Below are positions 9,306 through 17,484 of a DNA stretch of 64,000 nucleotides, one piece after another. Position numbers and translations under genes: made by a program. The notes beneath the pieces were generated by a model. The model had not been told where the DNA came from. It did no database searches and worked only from the letters and a program-made list of their open reading frames with translations. How positions within the stretch are numbered: position 1 is the stretch's first letter; each line of letters begins with the position of its first letter. Source of the DNA: Burkholderiaceae bacterium (GTDB lineage: Bacteria; Pseudomonadota; Gammaproteobacteria; Burkholderiales; Burkholderiaceae_A); NCBI GenBank assembly GCA_004214155.1, contig SGYQ01000006.1, positions 1 to 64,000 on the forward strand, read 5' to 3'.

Positions 9306-9309
9306 TAGG

Positions 9310-10419
9310 TTAACTCCCCTCAAATCTTACTCTAGGGTCAACGAACACATACAGTAGATCATTGATTAGTTTGGCTATCAAAGCAATCAATGAGAAAAAA
9401 AACAAAGTTCCCATCACAACAGGATAATCACGCTTTATGACTGACTCGTAAGAAAGCAGACCCAACCCATCGAGCGAAAACAACGTTTCTACCAAAAGAG
9501 CTCCGGTAAAAAAAGCACCCACGAACGCTGCTGGAAATCCGGTGATTATAGGAATTAATGCATTCCTCAAAACGTGTTTATACAATACAAGCTTTTCATT
9601 TAAACCTTTTGAACGAGCAGTTTTGACGTATTGCTTATTAACTTCCTCCAATATTGTATTTTTAGTAAGCATAGTAAGCGTCGCAAAACTTCCTATAACT
9701 AAGCATGTTAAGGGCAAAACAAGGTGCCAAAAATAATCTAAAACTTTGTATAGCAAACTCATATCTTCCCAACCTTCGCTAGTTAGACCTCTCAGAGGAA
9801 AAAGTTGTAAAAAACTTCCTCCTCCAAAAAATACTAATAGAATTACTCCTAGAACGAATCCAGGGATAGCATATCCAATAATTACGGCTAGACTTGTTAA
9901 TACATCAAAGGAGGAGCCGTGGCGAACAGCCTTAGCTATTCCGAGCGGCAAAGAAACTAAATATGTTATGAAAAAGCTCCATATTCCTAAGCTAATAGAA
10001 ACCGGTAATTTTTCTTTCATTAGTTCCCATACATCCTTGTTGTAGAAAAAACTCTCTCCCAAGTCAAATTTTAAAAAGCCAAAAATCATTTCAACAAATC
10101 TCTCGTGCGCAGGTTTATCAAATCCATAAAGTTTTTTAATCTCCTCCAGACGATCTTCGTCAAGTCCGCTTGCTCCCCTGTAAACATTACTACCCGAGCT
10201 CTGACCGATCTCAGTTCCCGTCGTTGAGCCTGGAGTTGCAACTCCCGTGTTTACTCCCCCAAACGAAGAGTGATCCCCCTCCAGCATTCTTACCATTTGC
10301 TCGACAGGTCCGCCCGGTACAAATTGGATGATGATAAATGTGATAGCTAAGATACCTAATAAAGTTGGTATCATCAGAATCAAGCGTTTAAAAATATACA
10401 CCAGTAACGTCAAATTCAT
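9310..10419 (-). CDS. yejB: Peptide ABC importer permease (YejB-like)
   Basis: An inner-membrane permease with the N-terminal helix IFKRLILMIPTLLGILAITF and the FVPGGPVEQM motif typical of OppB/DppB/YejB. A long insert (about residues 40-90, rich in G, S and T) follows, as usual for YejB. The permease domain ends with the EAA loop (YVKTARSKGLNEKLVLYKHVLRN) and a DPRVRFE tail. I choose the start at 10419, which overlaps the yejA stop by four bases (ATGA); 13 extra residues are possible if translation begins upstream. It works as a heterodimer with YejE. Confidence 0.93.
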   Translation of the reverse strand: MNLTLLVYIFKRLILMIPTLLGILAITFIIIQFVPGGPVEQMVRMLEGDHSSFGGVNTGVATPGSTTGTEIGQSSGSNVYRGASGLDEDRLEEIKKLYGFDKPAHERFVEMIFGFLKFDLGESFFYNKDVWELMKEKLPVSISLGIWSFFITYLVSLPLGIAKAVRHGSSFDVLTSLAVIIGYAIPGFVLGVILLVFFGGGSFLQLFPLRGLTSEGWEDMSLLYKVLDYFWHLVLPLTCLVIGSFATLTMLTKNTILEEVNKQYVKTARSKGLNEKLVLYKHVLRNALIPIITGFPAAFVGAFFTGALLVETLFSLDGLGLLSYESVIKRDYPVVMGTLFFFSLIALIAKLINDLLYVFVDPRVRFEGS

Positions 10420-12254
10420 CTTTGAGCTCTCCTCCACCACCATGTTGAAAATGCCCAAATCTCAGACCCGTAATAAAGGGGTAATATTTTAGGTCTTGCA
10501 AGTCTAGAATCATAAGAGACTCTATGAACAGTATTATGCCAGTGAGGGATAACGTAATATCCATTTAGCAACACTCGATCAAGCAATCTACTGACCGTAA
10601 CGAGTTCTTCTCTACTCTCTACTTCGATAATTCTAGCTATTAGTAAATCAACAAGTGGATCTTTAATGCCTGCGTAATTCCTCGAGGCTTTTTGATCCGC
10701 AGAAATCGATGAATAGCGATTGAATAACTCATTACCTGGATTTTGCCCCGACAGGTACCAATGAACAAGCATGTCATAATTAAAATTGTCAATACGCTGT
10801 TTGTAAAGAGACAAATCAGTTACTCTTGTCTTTAAATCAATTCCTAGCTTTTTGAGATTTCTCGCAAAGGGAGCTACAACTCTTTCCCAACCCCTAGTGT
10901 CCAACAAAATTTCGAACTCAAAAATATCACCTTTCTTATTCTGCAAACGCCCGTTTGTTACGAACCATCCTGCCTCTTCCAATAAACCTTTTGCTCGTTT
11001 TAAATTGTTGCGTAGTCCGTTTTTTCCTGTATTACGTGGAGGTCTGGGAATTACGTCAAGGATATTTGGATTGAACTCTATATCGGACGACTCTTTAACA
11101 AGTTTTGCCAAGAAACTAATCTCAGACTCAGAGGGGAAGCCAGTAGCAGCCATAGGAGTATTGGTAAAAAACGAGTAAGACCTTTTATACTGATCATAAA
11201 AAAGCTGTCTGTTCATCCATTCAAAATCCATCGCAAGATAAATCGCTTTTCTGACACGGAAATCTGAAAACAGATTTTTGCGAGTATTGAAGACATAACC
11301 CTGCATACCCGCAGGGTTGCTGTTTGTCAGTTCCTCTTTGACCTTTGCTCCACTAACAAATGATTTACCCTGATAAGATCTTGCCCAAATTTTTGAAGTA
11401 TTTTCATGAATAAAATCAAATTCACCAGCTTTAAATGCTTGCAATCTCGCAAATGCGTCCTTGTAATACCTAAAACTTATTGTCGAAAAATTAAATTGGT
11501 TCTTCCTAACTGGATGCTTGTTCGCCCAATAATCGAACCTTTTTTCAAACCAAATTCCTTTTCCAAGTTCAATCTTTTTTATTTTATAAGGCCCACTAGC
11601 AATTGGATAATCTGTAACGATATCGGAAAAATTTTCTTTATTCTCACCCCATTTCTTAGAAAATATTGGCATTGAAGCAATAATAAAATGCAGCTCCCTA
11701 TTTTTTCTTCGGAATGTAAACTTAACCTCCCTATCAGAAACTATCGATACGCCTTTGATATCCGCCCAATAATTTTTAAAAAAAGGATTGACTCCATCAC
11801 CCGAAATTAGAGTTTCATATGAAAAAACAACGTCTTTAGCTAAAACAGGGTCTCCATTTGAAAATTTTGCTTCTCGATTAAGTCTGAAGGAAATTGATAA
11901 TTTATCCCTGCCTAGTTTCATCTCCTCAGCTAACAACCCGTACATTGTCATCGGCTCGTCCAAACTAAAGATTGCCAGTGGTTCAAAAATTAGATCCGAA
12001 ACTCCTGCAGCAACGATTCCTCGGAGCGAAAATGGGTTAACCTTATCAAAGGTGCCCATAGATGCCATTCTTAGTTCACCGCCTACTTCCGCATTTGGGT
12101 CCGTATATTCAAAATGGTTAAACTCATCTGAGTATTTAGGGGTAGAACCCAGTGCCATTGATTTCACATATGCACAAAACCCAGAGGACTCGGCAATCAA
12201 GATAGATACAAAAAAAATACTGAACAGTATCCTGATATGTCTCTTTAAAAACAC
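10416..12254 (-). CDS. yejA: Peptide-binding protein (YejA-like)
   Basis: A 612-residue family 5 extracellular solute-binding protein with an N-terminal signal peptide (RILFSIFFVSILIAESSGFCA). The mature start (GSTPKYSDEFNHFEYTDP, then GGELRMASMGTFDKVNPFSLRG) is characteristic of YejA, as is the AxKFSNGDPVLAKDVVFSYE block. It should capture peptides or peptide conjugates in the periplasm for YejBEF. It begins directly after the second exbD stop with no gap, which ties it to the TonB genes upstream. The family call is strong; the ligand is unknown. Confidence 0.92.
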   Translation of the reverse strand: MFLKRHIRILFSIFFVSILIAESSGFCAYVKSMALGSTPKYSDEFNHFEYTDPNAEVGGELRMASMGTFDKVNPFSLRGIVAAGVSDLIFEPLAIFSLDEPMTMYGLLAEEMKLGRDKLSISFRLNREAKFSNGDPVLAKDVVFSYETLISGDGVNPFFKNYWADIKGVSIVSDREVKFTFRRKNRELHFIIASMPIFSKKWGENKENFSDIVTDYPIASGPYKIKKIELGKGIWFEKRFDYWANKHPVRKNQFNFSTISFRYYKDAFARLQAFKAGEFDFIHENTSKIWARSYQGKSFVSGAKVKEELTNSNPAGMQGYVFNTRKNLFSDFRVRKAIYLAMDFEWMNRQLFYDQYKRSYSFFTNTPMAATGFPSESEISFLAKLVKESSDIEFNPNILDVIPRPPRNTGKNGLRNNLKRAKGLLEEAGWFVTNGRLQNKKGDIFEFEILLDTRGWERVVAPFARNLKKLGIDLKTRVTDLSLYKQRIDNFNYDMLVHWYLSGQNPGNELFNRYSSISADQKASRNYAGIKDPLVDLLIARIIEVESREELVTVSRLLDRVLLNGYYVIPHWHNTVHRVSYDSRLARPKILPLYYGSEIWAFSTWWWRRAQR

Positions 12255-12701
12255 TTACCTACTCTCCCTGTTTGTTGAAGGAAGATCTACAGATTTAAAT
12301 CCAGCTCTAACCGTTTCGCTTAAAATCCTAACAATCGAGGAATATTTTGTGTTCGGATCCACTTTTAATCTTAAAAATGCCTCCGGGAAATCAATATACA
12401 ATGTTTCGAGGGAACGCCTTATCTCATCTCTCGATTTCCCAATCTTCTTACCGTTCAAGAATACCGTGTCGTCTCTTTTTATGTTGATAAGAACTATGTT
12501 CTCTCTAATTTTACTGCCTCCTTGCCCTTTACTTAGATTTAAATCAAGCTTGTTCAATTGAATTGGCATAGTGATGATAATCATTATGATAAGCACAAGC
12601 AGCACGTCTATAAGAGGCGTAGTGTTAATGTTCAGATAGAGACTATGCTCATCTCTTGTTTCATAAAGCAAAAATTTGTTCCTGTACTTTTTTTTTGTCA
12701 T
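12255..12701 (-). CDS. exbD: ExbD-type biopolymer transport protein, second copy
   Basis: A 148-residue ExbD/TolR family protein with a single N-terminal membrane helix containing the essential aspartate (INTTPLIDVLLVLIIMIII, Asp about residue 32) and a periplasmic domain. It is a component of the proton-driven motor that energises TonB. It is clearly diverged from the copy just upstream, so it is a paralogue and not a recent duplicate. Its start overlaps the previous stop by 4 nt, and its stop touches the yejA start. The two copies may form a hetero-pair of subunits inside one ExbB ring, which is an inference. Confidence 0.92.
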   Translation of the reverse strand: MTKKKYRNKFLLYETRDEHSLYLNINTTPLIDVLLVLIIMIIITMPIQLNKLDLNLSKGQGGSKIRENIVLINIKRDDTVFLNGKKIGKSRDEIRRSLETLYIDFPEAFLRLKVDPNTKYSSIVRILSETVRAGFKSVDLPSTNRESR

Positions 12702-13147
12702 GGCTTAGTAACAAGAGTTATTGTTTCTACATCCAATGATCGCATTTGATTAATTATTAGCTCTATTTTGTCAAATGGAATATCTGAGTCGCCATGCACC
12801 TGAATAGAATTCAGGGGATTAGTTTTCAGTAGATTCGACAAAGTCTCCACGTATTGCGTGCTGTCGCCTAAAAGGGCTCCATTAAAAAAAACTTGCCCGG
12901 CCTTTGTTACGGAGAGTATAGCCACATCATCCGTCAAAACTGCATCGTTAAAACGCTCTTCCGGTAAATCAACCTTAATTGATGCGTTTATAACAGGAAT
13001 AGTTATAAGGAAAATAATCAACAACACCAACATCACATCTACTAGTGGTGTAGTATTTATCTCCCCGATCGGTCCCTCAAAATCTGAAGTGGTTTTAAAA
13101 CGACGAAAAATCCTAAACTCTGCCAAACTAAATCCTCCTATGCTCAA
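12698..13147 (-). CDS. exbD: ExbD-type biopolymer transport protein, first copy
   Basis: A 149-residue ExbD protein. The membrane helix contains the proton-carrying aspartate (INTTPLVDVMLVLLIIFLI, Asp about residue 37). The periplasmic part ends in the usual ExbD fold (DIPFDKIELIINQMRSLDVETITLVT). It overlaps exbB and the second exbD by 4 nt on each side, so translation is likely coupled. It works with ExbB to convert the proton gradient into TonB movement. Confidence 0.93.
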   Translation of the reverse strand: MSIGGFSLAEFRIFRRFKTTSDFEGPIGEINTTPLVDVMLVLLIIFLITIPVINASIKVDLPEERFNDAVLTDDVAILSVTKAGQVFFNGALLGDSTQYVETLSNLLKTNPLNSIQVHGDSDIPFDKIELIINQMRSLDVETITLVTKP

Positions 13148-13983
13148 GTGCTAGGCACACTGTAGACAATCTTATTGCTCACGTTTGATATTATTCTAAC
13201 AATTGATTTGTTCCTTCTCAAAAGCCAGTTATATGCGAGAACTGCTGGAACAGCAACAGCTAATCCAATGGCTGTCATGATTAATGCCTCGCCCACTGGT
13301 CCAGCCACTTTGTCTAAGGTCGCTTCACCCGCAATTCCAATACCAATTAAAGCGTGATAAATCGCCCAAACTGTACCAAATAGACCTACAAAGGGCGCAG
13401 TTGAGCCAACAGTAGCTAAGAAAGTGAGGCCTTTTTGAATCTCCATATCCATTTCGGAAACCCCCTCCTGAACCCCGTTATGGATAACTTCATGGACCAT
13501 CTCAATGTCTTTTCCGTTTGACTTCTCCGCAAAGCTCAAACTATCACATATTGGCGAGGTGAAGACACGTAAAGATTCAAATCTATCTGAACTTATAGAT
13601 TGCAAGATTTCAGAGGAATTTTTACTTGCATTCACTACCGACTTTAATTCATTAGCATGTGTATAGATACGCCTTTGATCAAGGAATTTGGTAAAAAAAA
13701 TTGTCCAAGTTCCAACACTCATTAAAAGCAAAACAATCAGGGTGAGTCGTGCCACAAAATCGCCTTGACTCCATAGCTCAGAAAAACCGTAGGCATTGTT
13801 ACCATTTTCGTTATTTTCTTCCTCGCTGAGCATGGAGGAGCCAACGTCAACAACCTTTTCTGGAGTCTCTGTCTCCTGACCTTTAACTGTACCGCAGTAA
13901 AAAAAAATAAAAAACACCGTGCAAGCCAAACAAAACATGAAAAGGCCCTTTGATATATCTACTGTTCTTACAACCTTCACCAT
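13144..13983 (-). CDS. exbB: ExbB/TolQ-type proton channel
   Basis: A 279-residue MotA/TolQ/ExbB family protein. An N-terminal hydrophobic segment (about residues 14-30, GLFMFCLACTVFFIFFY) and a periplasmic linker with many Glu and Asn precede the three-helix core. The core holds the conserved stretch GLTFLATVGSTAPFVGLFGTVWAI and, further on, AIGLAVAVPAVLAYNWL. The extra N-terminal segment is the long form of ExbB. It starts 17 nt after tonB and overlaps exbD. Role: proton channel scaffold of the TonB motor in the inner membrane. Confidence 0.93.
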   Translation of the reverse strand: MVKVVRTVDISKGLFMFCLACTVFFIFFYCGTVKGQETETPEKVVDVGSSMLSEEENNENGNNAYGFSELWSQGDFVARLTLIVLLLMSVGTWTIFFTKFLDQRRIYTHANELKSVVNASKNSSEILQSISSDRFESLRVFTSPICDSLSFAEKSNGKDIEMVHEVIHNGVQEGVSEMDMEIQKGLTFLATVGSTAPFVGLFGTVWAIYHALIGIGIAGEATLDKVAGPVGEALIMTAIGLAVAVPAVLAYNWLLRRNKSIVRIISNVSNKIVYSVPST

Positions 13984-14000
13984 TTAAAACTCCAGTTCAT

Positions 14001-14648
14001 TTAAAATGTAAAAGTATACGGTATTGTCGCGAGAGTTTTTACGGGCCTTCCATTTCTTTTGGCTGGAATGAATCTACATTTTTTCGCTGAATCCATCGCT
14101 GCCTGATCTAACCTATTGAAACCTGAACTCTGCTCTAATTCAACCTTTTCACTAGAACCATCTCGATTAATGAAAACCCTTACTAAAACCTTACCCCTTT
14201 CACCTCGCTTTCTCGACACTCTGGGGTATTTCGGAGTACAAATTTTTTTGTCAACATAAGCTACATTTTGGACAACTATCGGTATAGATAATTCAAAGTT
14301 TTCCGCAGGCTCATTGGTTTGAGGGGCAGTGAAATTTCTTACCATGCTCTGCTCCTCTACCTGCTTACTTTCTTTCACTTCAGCCTTTTTAACTGAATCG
14401 ATACGGTTTTTGGGCTTACTCAAAGTCTTCTTCTTTGGTTTTTTTTGATTTTTTTTATTTTCGAACTCTGGGTCAGACTTAATCTTCTTCAGAGGTAACG
14501 ACTCTGGTAGCATAACTAAGTTTACAATCTCAGCATTAACTCGCAAAGCTCGATTATTTTTTTCTGTTTTCATAAAAAAAATTAGAGAAATATGAGCAAA
14601 AAATACAAAACTGCAAATTAAAAGTTTTTCTGAGTTAAAATACGACAT
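14001..14648 (-). CDS. tonB: TonB energy transducer
   Basis: A 215-residue TonB. One N-terminal membrane helix includes a histidine placed as in TonB (SFVFFAHISLIFF). A basic, lysine/proline-rich linker follows (KKNQKKPKKKTLSKPKN). The C-terminal domain is complete (CTPKYPRVSRKRGERGKV ... LDQAAMDSAKKCRFIPAKRNGRPV, ending TIPYTFTF). The linker is rich in Lys and Glu and poor in Pro compared with E. coli TonB. It is the first gene of the operon reaching yejF, and a good promoter lies just upstream. No TonB-dependent outer-membrane receptor is coded in the window. Confidence 0.93.
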   Translation of the reverse strand: MSYFNSEKLLICSFVFFAHISLIFFMKTEKNNRALRVNAEIVNLVMLPESLPLKKIKSDPEFENKKNQKKPKKKTLSKPKNRIDSVKKAEVKESKQVEEQSMVRNFTAPQTNEPAENFELSIPIVVQNVAYVDKKICTPKYPRVSRKRGERGKVLVRVFINRDGSSEKVELEQSSGFNRLDQAAMDSAKKCRFIPAKRNGRPVKTLATIPYTFTF

Positions 14649-14688
14649 CTTATTAGAAAAGTGATAAAAAATGGCTTACCCAATAAGT

Positions 14689-14717
14689 ACTATAACGAGA
14701 AGCCAAATGATGATCAA
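14689..14717 (-). promoter_or_regulatory. Putative sigma-70 promoter of the tonB operon
   Basis: On the minus strand, -35 TTGATC (14712-14717), a 17-nt spacer and -10 TATAGT (14689-14694) are visible. Transcription would start near 14682 and give a leader of about 34 nt before the tonB ATG. Both boxes are close to consensus, and the spacing is ideal. Confidence 0.5.
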
Positions 14718-14741
14718 TTTTGCAGTTATTTTTTAAAAACA

Positions 14742-15515
14742 ATGTTATCTGGGAAAAAAATTTTAATATCAGGTCTGCTGTCCAACAGATCAATCGCGTA
14801 CGGCATTGCTCAGTCATGCTCTAATCTTGGAGCTGAACTTGCCTTTACATATCAAGATGAAAGATTCACCGAGAGAATTAATGATTTGTCGAAAAATCTT
14901 CAAGGCAAATTTGCCGTAAAATGTAACGTGGAGCTAGAAGAAGATATCACTGGATTGCCAGAAAAGCTTAAAAATAATGGGTGGTCTCATGTTGATGGAT
15001 ATGTACATGCAATAGCCCATGCCCCTCGTGAAGCTATTTCTGGCGACTTTACAGATGGACTTACAAAAGAAAATTTCACCAGTGCCCATGTTATATCCGC
15101 GTATAGTTTTGGCGCTGTTACGAAAGCACTCGAGGACATCCTAAGCGAGGATTCTTCGATCATAACGATCTCATACATAGGTTCGACAAGATTTGTACCA
15201 AACTATAATGTCATGGGACTGGCTAAAGCGAGTCTAGAGGCGAGCGTCAGGTATTTAGCTCATGATCTAGGACCGAAAAAATTCATCCGCGTCAACGCGA
15301 TCAGTGCCGGTCCGATTAAAACACTGGCTGCAAGCGGAATAAAAGGCTTCTCGAACATTTTAAACTCGGTTGAGCAGAAAGCTGCCCTGAGAAGAAATGT
15401 CACTAAGGAAGAGATCGGTAATCTCGCAGTATTTTTACTGTCTGACATGTCAAGGAGTATTACAAGCCAAGTTATCGTTGCAGATAATGGTTATAGTAAT
15501 GCGCTTCTACCTTGA
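14742..15515 (+). CDS. fabI: Enoyl-ACP reductase (NADH), FabI
   Basis: The last reductive step of each fatty-acid elongation cycle in the cytoplasm. The N-terminus has the FabI block SGKKILISGLLSNRSIAYGIA, and the active site Y-x6-K is present (YNVMGLAK). SAGPIKTLAASGIKGF and the C-terminal QVIVADNGYS also match. I choose the ATG at 14742, giving 257 residues, since family members begin right before this SGK motif; a GTG at 14661 would add 27 unlikely residues. It overlaps thyA by 4 nt and diverges from tonB. Confidence 0.95.
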   Translation: MLSGKKILISGLLSNRSIAYGIAQSCSNLGAELAFTYQDERFTERINDLSKNLQGKFAVKCNVELEEDITGLPEKLKNNGWSHVDGYVHAIAHAPREAISGDFTDGLTKENFTSAHVISAYSFGAVTKALEDILSEDSSIITISYIGSTRFVPNYNVMGLAKASLEASVRYLAHDLGPKKFIRVNAISAGPIKTLAASGIKGFSNILNSVEQKAALRRNVTKEEIGNLAVFLLSDMSRSITSQVIVADNGYSNALLP

Positions 15516-16318
15516 AGGATTATCTGACACTATTAAAATTTGTGCTTGAAAACGGAGCTGAAAGAGACGATCGAACTGGTGTAGGTACACTTTCAATATT
15601 CGGAGGAAGACTCGAATTTGACTTGAGCAAAGGACTACCCGTTGTAACCACAAAAAAAATTCATTTGTACTCGGTGATAGAAGAGTTGCTTTGGTTTTTA
15701 AGTGGTGATAATAATGTTAAAGCGTTGCAAGAAAAAGGAGTAACTATTTGGGACGAGTGGGCGGACGAGAATGGGAATCTAGGACCAATTTATGGCAAAC
15801 AATGGCGTAGGTGGGGATCAACAAACAATAACGGAGAAATGCAGGAAATTGATCAAATCGAAAATGTCATAAGTCAACTTAAAACAAACCCGCAGTCCCG
15901 TCGCCACATTGTTTCGGCATGGAATGTCGGTGAACTCAATGAAATGGCTCTTGCCCCCTGCCACATAATGTTTCAATTTTATGTCCATAATGGATACTTA
16001 TCGTGTCAGGTTTACCAAAGAAGCGCGGACGTTTTTTTAGGTCTCCCTTTCAACATTACGAGTTATGCATTACTCACATATATGGTCGCGCATCAGACAA
16101 AAATGAGGCCTGCGAAGTTAATTTGGATAGGTGGGGATTGCCATCTTTACAAGAACCATATTCAACAAACGAAGATTCAGCTCAATCGTAAACCATTTGA
16201 AGTACCAACCCTTTCTTTCAAACGTGATGTGAAGGATATTTTTTCATATCAATCTAGTGACTTCAATATAATTAATTACAGACATCACGAAACAATAAAG
16301 GCTCCAATTGCTGTCTGA
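15512..16318 (+). CDS. thyA: Thymidylate synthase
   Basis: Makes dTMP from dUMP using methylene-tetrahydrofolate. The 268-residue chain is full length: N-terminus KDYLTLLKFVLENGAERDDR aligned with E. coli ThyA, active-site cysteine in EMALAPCH (Cys about residue 150), and the C-terminal APIAV end. The start is a TTG inside the fabI stop (TTGA overlap), supported by alignment because no ATG is available there. It is followed by folA with an 11-nt overlap, so the cofactor recycler is made with it. Confidence 0.96.
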   Translation: MKDYLTLLKFVLENGAERDDRTGVGTLSIFGGRLEFDLSKGLPVVTTKKIHLYSVIEELLWFLSGDNNVKALQEKGVTIWDEWADENGNLGPIYGKQWRRWGSTNNNGEMQEIDQIENVISQLKTNPQSRRHIVSAWNVGELNEMALAPCHIMFQFYVHNGYLSCQVYQRSADVFLGLPFNITSYALLTYMVAHQTKMRPAKLIWIGGDCHLYKNHIQQTKIQLNRKPFEVPTLSFKRDVKDIFSYQSSDFNIINYRHHETIKAPIAV

Positions 16319-16853
16319 TACGAGAAGTGTGGCGTTACATATAGTCGTCGCGATATCTTCCAATCGCGTCATAGGAAAAAAAGGCGGGATTCCGTGGCAT
16401 TTGCCCGAGGACCTGCGAATGTTTAAGCAACTCACGTTGAACCACCCAGTACTAATGGGAAGAAAAACTTTTTTTTCGATTGTAAGTCAACTCGGAAAAC
16501 CGTTACCACAACGATATAACTTGGTCTTAACAAAAGACAAAAATGTTAAAAATGACATCGATAGAGACTACTCTGAGGTTGAGGTATTCAGTTGTTTCGA
16601 AGAAGCTGTTATGTGGGCACAGAAAGAAGGTTTCAAGAAAATTTTCGTTGTAGGAGGTGAAAAAATCTATCGAGAATCGTTACCTAGTTGCGATGAAATA
16701 TTTTTAACTGAGGTTGACGCAAGTTTTGATGGTGATACATTCTTCCCTGAGATTGAATGGGACAATTGGATTGTTATTGAAAAAAGGGAATGGGCGCTCG
16801 CAAAACACCATGGGTTACGGTATCGTTTTTGTCACTTTAAAAGAAAAAACTAA
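16308..16853 (+). CDS. folA: Dihydrofolate reductase
   Basis: Reduces dihydrofolate made by ThyA back to tetrahydrofolate. The N-terminus reads VVAISSNRVIGKKGGIPWHLPEDLR, with the substrate-binding Glu/Asp position in LPEDL. VLMGRKTFFSI and IFVVGGEKIYRESL are also present. The start is either TTG 16308 (inside thyA) or GTG 16329 just before LHIVVAIS; family length favours the later one, but both are non-ATG. thyA-folA coupling is common. Its 3' end meets dcd convergently with only 5 nt between the stops. Confidence 0.94.
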   Translation: MLSDTRSVALHIVVAISSNRVIGKKGGIPWHLPEDLRMFKQLTLNHPVLMGRKTFFSIVSQLGKPLPQRYNLVLTKDKNVKNDIDRDYSEVEVFSCFEEAVMWAQKEGFKKIFVVGGEKIYRESLPSCDEIFLTEVDASFDGDTFFPEIEWDNWIVIEKREWALAKHHGLRYRFCHFKRKN

Positions 16854-16858
16854 GAATC

Positions 16859-17425
16859 TCACATTTTTGGTAATGTCACGCCTTTTTGCCCAATATATTT
16901 GCCATCTTTATCCTTGTATGATTCCGAACAAACTTCCAACCCCTCAAAAAAAATCATTTGGGCACACCCTTCCCCTGCATAAATTTTTGCCGGCAATGGG
17001 GTTGTATTGGAAAATTCAAGCGTTACGTGCCCTTCCCATTCTGGTTCAAGTGGGGTGACATTAACTATGATTCCACACCTGGCATAGGTACTTTTTCCTA
17101 CGCAGATTATCAATATTTCTCTAGGAATTTTGAAATGCTCTACTGTTCTGGCCAAAGCAAAAGAATTAGGAGGAATAATACAAACATCTCCCTCAAAATC
17201 AACAAAGGATGCAGGATCAAAATTCTTTGGATCAACCGTACTACTGTTAATATTTGTAAAAATCTTAAATTCACGGGCACAACGCACGTCGTAACCATAG
17301 CTGGAAGTGCCATATGAGATAACCTTTTTATCGCCTAATCGCTTAACCTGATTAGCCTCAAAGGGCTTGATCATTTCTCGCTCTAAAGCCATTTTACGAA
17401 TCCACGTATCACACTTTACACTCAT
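16859..17425 (-). CDS. dcd: dCTP deaminase
   Basis: Deaminates dCTP to dUTP, feeding the dUMP pool used by ThyA. The start at 17425 gives 188 residues, the usual size, and has a GAGGG ribosome-binding site; a longer frame upstream is not needed. Conserved blocks are [66 protein letters not shown] and [10 protein letters not shown] dUTPase gene lies elsewhere in the window (58.1 kb). The promoter is likely inside the start of divergent metG. Confidence 0.95.
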   Translation of the reverse strand: MSVKCDTWIRKMALEREMIKPFEANQVKRLGDKKVISYGTSSYGYDVRCAREFKIFTNINSSTVDPKNFDPASFVDFEGDVCIIPPNSFALARTVEHFKIPREILIICVGKSTYARCGIIVNVTPLEPEWEGHVTLEFSNTTPLPAKIYAGEGCAQMIFFEGLEVCSESYKDKDGKYIGQKGVTLPKM

Positions 17426-17455
17426 CAAACCCTCTTTTTTCCACATTATTGTTAT

Positions 17456-17484
17456 AGTATCAAAATGAATAAATATTTTGTCAC
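17456..17484 (-). promoter_or_regulatory. Putative dcd promoter overlapping metG start
   Basis: Minus-strand -35 GTGACA (17479-17484), 17-nt spacer, -10 GATACT (17456-17461). Predicted start near 17449, 24 nt before the dcd ATG. The site lies within the first codons of metG. On the plus strand the same region has TATAGT at 17453-17458, exactly placed for a leaderless metG transcript, but no -35 is visible. Confidence 0.35.

Noticed and set aside
11788-12561. A 257-codon plus-strand frame opposite yejA and exbD
   Set aside because: It is the mirror of two strongly supported genes, has no motifs and low-complexity composition (many S, T and I).
14661-14741. N-terminal extension of FabI from GTG 14661
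   Set aside because: The 27 extra residues are not like any FabI N-terminus and the family starts at the SGK motif, so ATG 14742 is used.
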